Origin: Leptothoe spongobia TAU-MAC 1115
Lineage (GTDB): Bacteria > Cyanobacteriota > Cyanobacteriia > Phormidesmidales > Phormidesmidaceae
Assembly: GCF_018739885.1 (NCBI RefSeq)
Contig: NZ_JADOES010000007.1
Span: forward strand, 1-64,000
DNA length: 64,000 nucleotides
Reading direction: 5' to 3'
Made by a program: the position numbers and the translations under genes. The notes under the pieces are model-generated. The model made no database searches, had not been told where the DNA came from, and saw only the letters and a list, made by a program, of their open reading frames with translations. Of the stretch, positions 51,803 through 59,837 are shown piece after piece (positions within the stretch are counted from its first letter, which is position 1; each line of letters opens with the position of its first letter).

Positions 51803-53590
51803 TTAAAAGAATGAGTATTGTAACGTAAAATATACGCCATTCTCTTGTAGAGAATGGCGATCATCTGGCACAGAAATTAACGGAATTCCCCAATCCAGCC
51901 GAGCAATTAGATCTGGCTGTTGAAATAACAGACCAACCCCCACGCTCGCTAACGAGTCAGAGTTACCCCCTTCCGCATTCCAACCGTAGCCCGCATCTAA
52001 GAATGGAGTAAGTTGTAGAGTTTTTTTATTTTTGCCATCCTGATCTCGCCATAACGGCAAACGCACCTCTGCAGATGCCAACACCCCATTATCCGTGGAT
52101 AAAAGGTTCTGACGGTAGCCCCGCACCGTAGACTGGCCCCCAATGCTAAGCTGCTCCAGATTTAACAAAGAATCCGTAGCTAGTTGAGTACTCCCTTTAA
52201 GTAGCAATAATGTATCAGGACTCAGGACGCGTACCCACTGGGCTTGCCCCTGCCACGAAAAAAAGCGACTATCAGGCACGTCTCCCTCATTGACAGTGGC
52301 ATCCAGAAAATCCAGACCTAAATTGAATTGTGATCTTAAGGCCAATACCTGCTTAGGGCTACGGTTAGTCCACTCTTGAAAAAATCGCAAAGCAGATACC
52401 TTTGTACGCCCCTCATCATCCGCCCCCAAGGACAGGGGAGTCGGGCCAATATCGTCAATCCCCAAAGACGTCTGAGACCTTTGATGAGAAGCCGTTAGCC
52501 CGATAGCAAATTCCTGGGTTGGCGTTAACTGAAGAGGATGCCTCAGAGTTAGCTCATAAAAGTCAGAATCCGAATCAATCTCCAGAACATCAAACGGCTC
52601 CTCGATCACATCGTTATCTGATTGATCCACAGCCAGATTGAGCGTTGTGCCGTAGGGACTGATCGGTAGCGTATAGTCAGCATTTATGCCATTACTGCCG
52701 CTGGTCAGGGTATACCCAATACTCAGGCTATCCCCTAGCCCGGTTAAGTTAGCTTCAGTAGCCTGAAGTTGATGGCGCACTGTGCCAACGCTGGGTGATC
52801 GATTATTGTCCAGAGTGTACATTACCCCAAAGCTATCAGCTTCCAACACATCAACTACCAGGCGGTTCTCGCCCGGTTCGGGAGTGGCCTGCAAATCAGC
52901 CGAGATACTCGTTACCAGCGGATCAAGCTGCAGGAGCTGTAACCTTTCTACCAGGTCATTGACATTTAGGGGAGCGGCAGCCCCTAGGGCAATACGGCTA
53001 CGAATATAGCCCTGATGCAAACGACGGGTTCCTGTCACCACAATCTCTGACAAACTACCCTCAACGATTGTCATCGTCACTACCCCATCTGTGATTTCCT
53101 GGGGTGGAACGATAGCTCCCGAAGTGAGATAGCCATTTTCGAGGTATAAATTAGTAACTGCCTCACGCGCTGCAGCGATATCAGCAAACGTTTTAGACTC
53201 TCCCTTATACTTATCTGTTTCCGCCCGTAATTCTTCTTCGTCAAAGACGGTGCTTTCACTAAATTCGAATTCTTTAATCAAAAATGTTGCGCTATTTGGT
53301 GGTAAGGACGGCCCAATCGGTGGTGCTGGGGATGGACCTAAAAGTTCATCAGCAGAAGGCAACTCTTGAGGCGGTAGCTGCTCAGGTTGAGATTCAGGCT
53401 GAGGAATGATTACATTTTGTGGCGTTATACGCTCCAAAGACGGCGCTTGTGCATGGGCTTTGCCACCACTACTTAACCAAAGCAAACATGCAACACTTAT
53501 TGCATTAAGAAACCAATATCCTACAATGGCCCTTAGCCCATAAGCAGCACGTCGTTTATCGTGCAAGTTACTTGTTTGATACATACCCAT
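51803..53590 (-). CDS. TpsB outer-membrane transporter (ShlB/FhaC family)
   Basis: 595 residues. A signal region (FLNAISVACLLWLSSGGKAHAQA) and a Pro/Gln-rich linker are followed by two POTRA domains (about 100-250: FLIKEFEFSESTVFDEEEL, YLENGYLTSGAIVPPQ, GVVTMTIVEGSLSEIVVTG) and a 16-strand barrel. The Omp85-superfamily loop motif VRGYR is at 489-493, and the C-terminus ends in an aromatic residue (YFTLQYSFF). TpsB proteins translocate TpsA exoproteins by recognising their N-terminal TPS domain. ATG 53590 makes it the first gene of the unit, so one transporter would serve four exoproteins. It is divergent from the TIGR03032-type gene, with 314 nt between. Confidence 0.92.
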   Translation of the reverse strand: MGMYQTSNLHDKRRAAYGLRAIVGYWFLNAISVACLLWLSSGGKAHAQAPSLERITPQNVIIPQPESQPEQLPPQELPSADELLGPSPAPPIGPSLPPNSATFLIKEFEFSESTVFDEEELRAETDKYKGESKTFADIAAAREAVTNLYLENGYLTSGAIVPPQEITDGVVTMTIVEGSLSEIVVTGTRRLHQGYIRSRIALGAAAPLNVNDLVERLQLLQLDPLVTSISADLQATPEPGENRLVVDVLEADSFGVMYTLDNNRSPSVGTVRHQLQATEANLTGLGDSLSIGYTLTSGSNGINADYTLPISPYGTTLNLAVDQSDNDVIEEPFDVLEIDSDSDFYELTLRHPLQLTPTQEFAIGLTASHQRSQTSLGIDDIGPTPLSLGADDEGRTKVSALRFFQEWTNRSPKQVLALRSQFNLGLDFLDATVNEGDVPDSRFFSWQGQAQWVRVLSPDTLLLLKGSTQLATDSLLNLEQLSIGGQSTVRGYRQNLLSTDNGVLASAEVRLPLWRDQDGKNKKTLQLTPFLDAGYGWNAEGGNSDSLASVGVGLLFQQPDLIARLDWGIPLISVPDDRHSLQENGVYFTLQYSFF

Positions 53591-53904
53591 TCCCTATAAC
53601 CTTGTAAGGGTTAGACATCCAGTCCGTAAATATATCTGCGATACTTCGTATTTGATAACTGTGAACAAGGCATTTCAAACCTTATCAGCACAAAATTAAA
53701 AGATATCAATATTTTCTGATGGAACAATAAACTATAGAGTTCCTTGCTAACCAAGGCCCAAAAGTTTAGGTTTATTCAGATATTGACCAAACAATCGACT
53801 TTATAGGCGATGCACAAATCTAAGTAGTAATACGTATCATTCAGGACTGATATGCATTATTTCCAGTTTAAATTGAGAAATTTGTTGGCATTAAGGCAAT
53901 TGCC
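53591..53904. other. Divergent promoter region
   Basis: 314 AT-rich nt between the TpsB unit and the TIGR03032-type gene. It should contain the promoter of the ~21-kb secretion unit. No clear operator, repeat or RNA was recognised. Confidence 0.4.
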
Positions 53905-54993
53905 ATGACTGTTTCTGATGTTCCAGATGCTTCAGCACCATTGCGCAGCATCCACACTAACAATTTTCCGGTGCTGCTAAATCATCTAGGTATCTCCTTG
54001 ATCGTTTCAACCTATCAGGCTGGCAAAGTCGTCTTGATTCGGGCTGATGGTGCAACGCTAAATACCCACTTTCGGGTATTACAAAAGCCAATGGGCTTGG
54101 CTACCGATAATAATGGACGCATGGCGATTGGCACCAGTGCCCACATCTGGGAATTTCGTAATGTACCTGCTGCTGCCTCCAAACTGGACTCTAGTGGCAA
54201 ATACGATGCCTGTTTTTTGCCTCGTAATATCCATGTAACCGGAGACATTGATATCCATGAAATGGCTTGGGGCCATGAAGGGCTTTGGTTCGTCAATACT
54301 CGATTTTCCTGCCTATGTACCCAGGATCCTGACCATAGCTTTGTACCCCGTTGGCGGCCCTATTTTGTCAGTGCCTACGCTCCTGAAGATCGTTGCCATC
54401 TTAATGGTCTGGAGTTAGTAGACGGCAGTCCAAAATATGTAACCGCTCTGGGTACTACCAATACAGCTGGTGGCTGGCGAGAAAACAAAGCCGATGGGGG
54501 TATTTTGATGGATGTCACTACAAATGACATCATCGTTCACGGGTTATCGATGCCTCATTCTCCACGATGGTATCGCAATCAACTTTGGGTGCTGGAATCT
54601 GGCAAAGGCAACCTGGCACTTGTAGATGTGTCAACTGGCAAAATAGAGCCATTGATTCAATTACCTGGTTTTACCAGAGGGATTGATTTCTACGGTCCCT
54701 TAGCCTTTGTGGGTTTATCCCAAGTGCGAGAATCAGCAGTATTCAGTGGTCTACCCTTGACTGAGCAACTAACTGAACGAACATGTGGCGTATGGGTTAT
54801 TAACATTGAAACTCAGGAAATTTTAGCGTTTCTAAAATTTGAGGATGCTGTACAAGAGATTTTTTCGGTGCAAGTACTACCTAATATTCAATTTCCTGAG
54901 CTATTCACTGAAGAGAATGAACTGTTGCGAAGTTCCTATGTGTTGCCTGATGAAGCTTTAGCAGAAGTTGAGTTTTCTTATTCACCACCGTAG
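53905..54993 (+). CDS. TIGR03032 family protein
   Basis: A 362-residue protein without signal peptide. The pattern LGISLIVSTYQAGKVVLIRADG, FRVLQKPMGLA, RMAIGTSAHIWEFRN, DIDIHEMAWGHEGLWFVNTRFSCLC, RCHLNGLELVDGSPKYVTALG, GGILMD, LSMPHSPRWYRNQLWVLESGKG, ISF-type RGIDF and FVGLSQVRESAVF is that of the TIGR03032 family, predicted as a beta-propeller-like fold. The biochemical role is not established; several members lie near TPR or secretion genes. ATG 53905 has no strong Shine-Dalgarno. It is transcribed away from the TpsB gene and its relation to that system is open. Confidence 0.85.
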   Translation: MTVSDVPDASAPLRSIHTNNFPVLLNHLGISLIVSTYQAGKVVLIRADGATLNTHFRVLQKPMGLATDNNGRMAIGTSAHIWEFRNVPAAASKLDSSGKYDACFLPRNIHVTGDIDIHEMAWGHEGLWFVNTRFSCLCTQDPDHSFVPRWRPYFVSAYAPEDRCHLNGLELVDGSPKYVTALGTTNTAGGWRENKADGGILMDVTTNDIIVHGLSMPHSPRWYRNQLWVLESGKGNLALVDVSTGKIEPLIQLPGFTRGIDFYGPLAFVGLSQVRESAVFSGLPLTEQLTERTCGVWVINIETQEILAFLKFEDAVQEIFSVQVLPNIQFPELFTEENELLRSSYVLPDEALAEVEFSYSPP

Positions 54994-55075
54994 ACAAGTG
55001 CAGGCCCTAAATCAACAATGGCGTATTTTTACTTGAAATAATATGAGGTAGGGCGTTTAGGGGTATTACTATGGA

Positions 55076-56320
55076 TTAACTTTTCTCTAACTCACTTAGC
55101 TTGTCTAAGATCAACGGATTGCGGGCTAATTGTTGACCGAGAACGGCGGCTCCCCTCTGGTTTAGATGACTGGGGTCAGCGAAGAAGACGTCTTGTTCTA
55201 GCCACTGGGATAACAGGTCAATGACTGTAAAGTTTAAGCGTTGACTTTGGTTTTGTAAGAACCTTTGAAATTGTTGATCGAGGGGCAGTCGATAGTCGTC
55301 TAGATAGTCACCGCTGAGGGGGAGATGGACAAACACCAGGTCGATGTTACGGCTTTTGAGATAGCCCACGAGCGATCGCAATGACCCCACCTGTAATCCC
55401 GTCAGACCAAACGGGTTATAAAACCCGTCATAGCGACCATTGACCCGTGGATAGGTCTGGTAAAACACCGTTCGGTCGAATACCGCAGGCTCAGATAAAA
55501 AACCATAGGCATTAATGGCACTGGGTTGTCGGGAGATAGGAGGTCGATCAGAAAAACCAGGCCTTTCCCCGGCGAGGAGCGCTGCATAGCCAGGGGAATT
55601 GAGGATGCGGGCAAAGGTGGCATCGAGCCGACGACTATTAAAGGCTCGGGAGCCATCCCCCCAGATCACTAGCTTGGGCAACTGCTCCGGGGTGAGTAGC
55701 CGCTGCAGCACAAAATTCATCACCTGGGCCGTGGCCCCATTAACGCTAAAGTTAAACACACGAACGGGATAGTTCTGCTTGACTAAATCTGTTTGTAACA
55801 GCTGGGGATCCAGTCCCTGGAGTGCCCTGGAGCTACCGACGATGAGAATGTCGGGAGGGCCAAATGTCGCTATATAGCTTAGATAGAGACGCAGTTGTTC
55901 ATCCAGAACGGCACTGCCCAAACTAGGAAAGACATCGGGCCAGCTCAGTTGATGGGCCTGCTGTTGAGCAAAGGCTAGATTGCCCAGATATTCTTGCTGC
56001 TTGCGTTGGGCAAAAAAGCGCTCTGGGCTTTGGGCCGGGATGGTTTGCAGGGTTGCGATCGCTCCGGTCCAAGCACCCACGACCTGATCCCACTGGTCAA
56101 CTGATTTAGCCGTTTGGGCCATGGCCATGGCCTGGTCAGCCTGGGCAAACCCAGACTGTAGCGCCGCCACCACCCGTCGATCGCTCCAAAAATTTACCTT
56201 GGCAGCTAAAGCCGGTCTGCTGGCATCCCCACGACTAACCAAGACACTGAGCGACACCAGCATTGCTAATGCAAATAGCAACGCCATCAGCCAGTGCCGT
56301 CTATTGAGAACTTTCATCAT
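55076..56320 (-). CDS. Membrane-anchored SGNH-hydrolase-like (DUF1574-type) protein
   Basis: About 414 residues. One N-terminal membrane anchor (HWLMALLFALAMLVSLSVLVS) is followed by a helical segment and an SGNH-like domain: ILIVGSSRALQGLDP in place of the GDS block, VFNFSVNGATAQ, LPKLVIWGDGSRAFNSRRLDA, and ADPSHLNQRGA as the catalytic Asp-x-x-His block. This matches DUF1574-type proteins of cyanobacteria, related to polysaccharide O-acetylation factors. The substrate is unknown; action on exported polysaccharide is plausible. The frame opens at GTG 56344, but ATG 56320 or 56317 (MMKVLNRRHW) places the anchor at the normal distance. No strong Shine-Dalgarno was seen. A gene for a small unknown protein lies upstream. 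Confidence 0.8.
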   Translation of the reverse strand: MMKVLNRRHWLMALLFALAMLVSLSVLVSRGDASRPALAAKVNFWSDRRVVAALQSGFAQADQAMAMAQTAKSVDQWDQVVGAWTGAIATLQTIPAQSPERFFAQRKQQEYLGNLAFAQQQAHQLSWPDVFPSLGSAVLDEQLRLYLSYIATFGPPDILIVGSSRALQGLDPQLLQTDLVKQNYPVRVFNFSVNGATAQVMNFVLQRLLTPEQLPKLVIWGDGSRAFNSRRLDATFARILNSPGYAALLAGERPGFSDRPPISRQPSAINAYGFLSEPAVFDRTVFYQTYPRVNGRYDGFYNPFGLTGLQVGSLRSLVGYLKSRNIDLVFVHLPLSGDYLDDYRLPLDQQFQRFLQNQSQRLNFTVIDLLSQWLEQDVFFADPSHLNQRGAAVLGQQLARNPLILDKLSELEKS

Positions 56321-56426
56321 GCCAACTCGACCCGTGTAAACCACCAGCGGTATAGCCGTTGCTGATTTAGAGAAGGAGCAGCAACGCCACGGTATATAAC
56401 CATAGCGCGGTAGAGGACAAACCTGA

Positions 56427-56717
56427 CTAGCTCCCCCCTAGACAATGGCGATGGACCAAATCTCCAGATAGTCTTAAGCGGTCATACATTTTTGAGGGCG
56501 CGGTTTTTAGCTCTACAGAGTCAGCATTCACCCCTTCTTTGAGACGCCAGGTTTCCCATGCCTGACGACCAAAACGCCAAGTAAAAACGCTCAAAACTTC
56601 CAGACCATTTTCAGTGTAGTAAGAATCGATACAACAGTAAAAAGGTACCAGCCAGCCAAGTCTACGAACACGCAAAGCATTGAGGATTTGACGTGGGGAT
56701 AGGGTTTTGTGTGTCAT
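56427..56717 (-). CDS. Small protein of unknown function
   Basis: 96 residues from ATG 56717 (MTHKTLSPRQILNALRVRRLG). The frame extends to GTG 56759, but those 14 codons are one arm of a long hairpin, so the ATG seems likelier. The body GWLVPFYCCIDSYYTENGLEVLSVFTWRFGRQAWETWRL has a mixed strand-helix look and several aromatic residues; no known motif is seen. No Shine-Dalgarno is visible before either start. The coding status is probable, because the sequence is protein-like, but not proven. Confidence 0.5.
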   Translation of the reverse strand: MTHKTLSPRQILNALRVRRLGWLVPFYCCIDSYYTENGLEVLSVFTWRFGRQAWETWRLKEGVNADSVELKTAPSKMYDRLRLSGDLVHRHCLGGS

Positions 56718-56721
56718 AGCA

Positions 56722-56759
56722 GTGAATAAATCAAGAACTCTTGTTCCTGATTTATTCAC
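56722..56759. repeat. Near-perfect 17-pair hairpin before small gene
   Basis: GTGAATAAATCA pairs with TGATTTATTCAC (12 bp). After one A-C mismatch, GAAC pairs with GTTC around a 4-nt TCTT loop; 16 of 17 positions pair. It ends 4 nt upstream of the ATG of the small unknown gene (minus strand). In the + direction it precedes the second CHAT gene by about 145 nt. It could be a leader hairpin, an operator or a mobile-element scar. Confidence 0.75.
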
Positions 56760-56904
56760 GATGATTAATGCGCATTCATTAAAGGGAGTATAAAAATTTA
56801 CCTTTGTTCAGGATTGAAGCGGATGATTGTCCGTAGGTCAAAACTAAGCCTTTACCCAGTCGTCCTTAAACTCCCCAATTGGGATTGTAGAGAAAGATAG
56901 ATCT

Positions 56905-59562
56905 ATGCCTTTATGGATCCTGGGGGTGACGTTCTATGGTTGGTTGTCACAGAGTTGGGAATTTATGGCAGGTTTTCGAACGTTTGGCTGGATGCTGGGT
57001 ATCGGTTTACTGATAGGAACCGGTCAGGACTTAGAGGCCCAGGCTGACCAGAGTATGCCCACCAGCATAAAATCGATTGAATCGGCGCTCAATCAATCAT
57101 CAACTAACAGCATAAAGTCCATCGAAGCGGCACACGTTCAATATGAGCAAGCACAAAACTTCTTACGACTGGGGAGTAGCCGCTCCGCCATTTTCCCACT
57201 GGAAACGGCCATTCAACTGTATCGTAGTGCCGGTGATCCAGTCGGTGAGCACAATAGCCTGATTGACCTCAGCTTTGCCCACTATCGCTTGGGAGATCAT
57301 CACCGAGCTCAGCAAGCTTTAAATCGGGCAGACCAACTCTCCATACCCTCCTCCGCAGCGATTGCCCAACGTAACCGGGTATATCTGATGCAGGCATTAA
57401 TCTGGCTGGAACAGGGAAATGTTGTACGCAGTTGGCAACGGCTACGCCAGGTGCAGCGTGGGTTACTCCAGGACTTTGCCGAAAAAAACCGGTTAAATCT
57501 AGCATTGGGCGAAATCTATCGCCATACGGGACAGTACAGTCGAGCGCTGGATACATTACAAGCCGCACGCTCTAGCAGTTCAGACCGAGTTGATCGCACC
57601 CGGATCTTGGGGGAAATAGGAAATATCCACTACACCCTAGGGGACTATGGTCAGGCTCAGTCAGCTTATCAAACGGCCCTGGCCGAAGCTAAGTCTGCGG
57701 GCTATTGGGAAGGTCTACCCCAGTTTCTAAATGGGTTAGGTCATGTTTATTTGCAGCAACAGGCCTATGACAAAGCGCGGGATGTCTATCTAGAAGCCAG
57801 AGAAATTGCAATTTCCCAAGGGCAGTGGCATGAGTTGGCCAGTATTCTCAATAGCCTGGGTGAGCTATATGCAGAGCAGGGAGCGTTTAACAAAGCCTTA
57901 GACACCTTTACCGAAGCGCTGGGATATCGAGATAAATATGTAGGACCAGAGTATAGTCGCAGTCTCAATCATTTGGCACAGCTCTATGCGGTTCGGCAAG
58001 AAAGAGAAACGGCACTGGCATACTATGAAGATGCCTATGCCTGGGCCAGGCATAACTATGATGAGGTGGGTCAGATCAATGCCTTGAGCGGGTTTGCCGA
58101 GATTGAGCGCGGTAACGGCAACCTGCCAAAAGCGGCCAAAACTCTATATCAGGCATTGGATAAATTTGAGGCCCTGGAGCCGGGTCTGCAGGATATCAAC
58201 AAAGTCTCATTATTTGAAACCCAATCCTATCTGTATGATCAGCTGCAGCAGGTTTTGATCCAACAGGGTGAGATTGAAGCCGCTCTGGTGGTGGCAGAAC
58301 GGGGCAGGGCCAGAGCTTTTACCGAGTTATTGTCAAAACAGACCCTGGAGACAGAGTCCCCTGTCCCGTTGATGGATCTCAGCATTAACCAGATCAAATC
58401 ATTAGCTCAAAAACAGGCGACCACATTGGTTCAATATTCCATCATTCGACAGCCATCCCCTGGACGCAGCCGCTTTGATGATCAGGCGCTGTTTATTTGG
58501 GTGGTCAAACCCACTGGGGAGGTACAGTTTGAGCAGGTCGATCTTGCTCAGCGACCCGAATCCCTCAAGGAGATGCTGGCCGCTAGTCAAGATAGTCTGG
58601 GGGTAAGGGGGGTTAATCCGTGGCATAGTGCTGCGAATACGACCCAGTTTTCCCAAGCTAATCAGGCTGATCTAAAACAACTGTATGAACTGACCATTGC
58701 CCCCATTGCTGACTATTTGCCGGAGTCTCCCGATGACAAGGTCGTGGTTGTGCCCCATCGAGAGTTATTTTTAGTCCCCTTCCCTGCTTTGCAAAATGCC
58801 CAAGGAACCTATTTGATTGAGCATCATACGCTGGGAACAACACCTTCGCTGCAGACACTACATGTCTTGCAACAACGTTCGGTTGAGCAGTCGGGTCAAT
58901 CTCTTGTCGTGGGCATTGATCGGGCTCAGGCAGCATCAGCCGTAATTGTTGGCAATCCTGATATGCCGTCGGTCCCCTTTAGGGTGGGTGGTCCCCCCAT
59001 GCCATTGAGTGATTTACCGGGGGCAGAAGCAGAGGCAATTGCGATCGCACCGATCCTCAACACCGCTCCTCTCCTGGGAGCTGCCGCCACCGAAACCGCC
59101 GTCCGCGAACGCTTAGCCGATGCTGACATCATTCACTTAGCCACCCATGGATTATTAGACGAGCAGCGGGGGCTGAGCAGCGCCATTGCCCTGACACCGA
59201 CCCGTGAAAACCTCGACCTGGATCAGCCCGATGATGGTCTACTCACCGCCCAGGAAGTCATGCAGCTCAACCTCAAGGCCGACCTGGTGGTGCTCAGCGC
59301 CTGCAATACCGGGCGTGGTCGGATCACGGGGGATGGGGTGGTGGGGCTATCCCGCTCCTTTTTAGCCGCTGGGGCCAACAATCTTGTCGCCTCTCTGTGG
59401 GCCGTGCCCGACGAAGCAACGGCGATGCTGATGACTGAGTTTTACCAGCAGTTACAGACCGAGCCAGACAAGGCCGTTGCTCTACGCCAGGCCATGCTCA
59501 GTACATTGGCACAGCATCCCAACCCACGCGACTGGGCCGCGTTTTTCTTAATCGGATTATAA
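56905..59562 (+). CDS. TPR-CHAT caspase-like protease (second copy)
   Basis: 885 residues. A hydrophobic N-terminus (WILGVTFYGWLSQSW, then FGWMLGIGLLIGTGQDLEAQA) acts as signal or anchor; a second ATG at 56965 could be the real start. Eight or so TPRs follow (for example GEIYRHTGQYSRALDTLQAA, GEIGNIHYTLGDYGQAQSAYQTAL, SLGELYAEQGAFNKALDTFTEAL). The CHAT domain at the C-terminus has His748 in HLATHGLLDEQRGL and Cys800 in LSACNTGRG, then GVVGLSRSFLAAGANNLVASLWAV. The active dyad is complete. It differs from the CHAT protein at 32.7-35.6 kb in length and motif detail (SACNTG against SACETA), so the two are old paralogues. It lies alone on the + strand and is not part of the TpsA unit. Targets are unknown. 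Confidence 0.9.
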   Translation: MPLWILGVTFYGWLSQSWEFMAGFRTFGWMLGIGLLIGTGQDLEAQADQSMPTSIKSIESALNQSSTNSIKSIEAAHVQYEQAQNFLRLGSSRSAIFPLETAIQLYRSAGDPVGEHNSLIDLSFAHYRLGDHHRAQQALNRADQLSIPSSAAIAQRNRVYLMQALIWLEQGNVVRSWQRLRQVQRGLLQDFAEKNRLNLALGEIYRHTGQYSRALDTLQAARSSSSDRVDRTRILGEIGNIHYTLGDYGQAQSAYQTALAEAKSAGYWEGLPQFLNGLGHVYLQQQAYDKARDVYLEAREIAISQGQWHELASILNSLGELYAEQGAFNKALDTFTEALGYRDKYVGPEYSRSLNHLAQLYAVRQERETALAYYEDAYAWARHNYDEVGQINALSGFAEIERGNGNLPKAAKTLYQALDKFEALEPGLQDINKVSLFETQSYLYDQLQQVLIQQGEIEAALVVAERGRARAFTELLSKQTLETESPVPLMDLSINQIKSLAQKQATTLVQYSIIRQPSPGRSRFDDQALFIWVVKPTGEVQFEQVDLAQRPESLKEMLAASQDSLGVRGVNPWHSAANTTQFSQANQADLKQLYELTIAPIADYLPESPDDKVVVVPHRELFLVPFPALQNAQGTYLIEHHTLGTTPSLQTLHVLQQRSVEQSGQSLVVGIDRAQAASAVIVGNPDMPSVPFRVGGPPMPLSDLPGAEAEAIAIAPILNTAPLLGAAATETAVRERLADADIIHLATHGLLDEQRGLSSAIALTPTRENLDLDQPDDGLLTAQEVMQLNLKADLVVLSACNTGRGRITGDGVVGLSRSFLAAGANNLVASLWAVPDEATAMLMTEFYQQLQTEPDKAVALRQAMLSTLAQHPNPRDWAAFFLIGL

Positions 59563-59638
59563 GTGACGGGCACCTGCGCTCTTTAATTTAGGTCAACATT
59601 ACGGGTACCAACTGAAAGCGGAACGTTTTCCCAAAGAC

Positions 59639-59692
59639 AGAATTTAGAATTCAGAATTCTGTACCTTACTGGCTTCTGGCTCCTGGCTACTG
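59639..59692. repeat. STRR-like heptanucleotide repeats
   Basis: Two short arrays of 7-nt units sit 12 nt apart: AGAATTY three times (59639-59659) and GCTNCTG three times (59672-59692). Short tandem heptamers of this kind are typical of intergenic regions in filamentous and other cyanobacteria. They lie between the CHAT and VWD genes. Confidence 0.7.
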
Positions 59693-59837
59693 CATCCCCA
59701 CCCAGTCAGGATATCCCAGCTAAAATTGATACCCCTATGGCAGACGCTATTGGTCAAAACATTAGGGGTGCATTTTCCCGAGGATCAGTAACGGTTTAAA
59801 ACCAAATGACGGAATTATCTAGATCCAGGGTGTAGAA

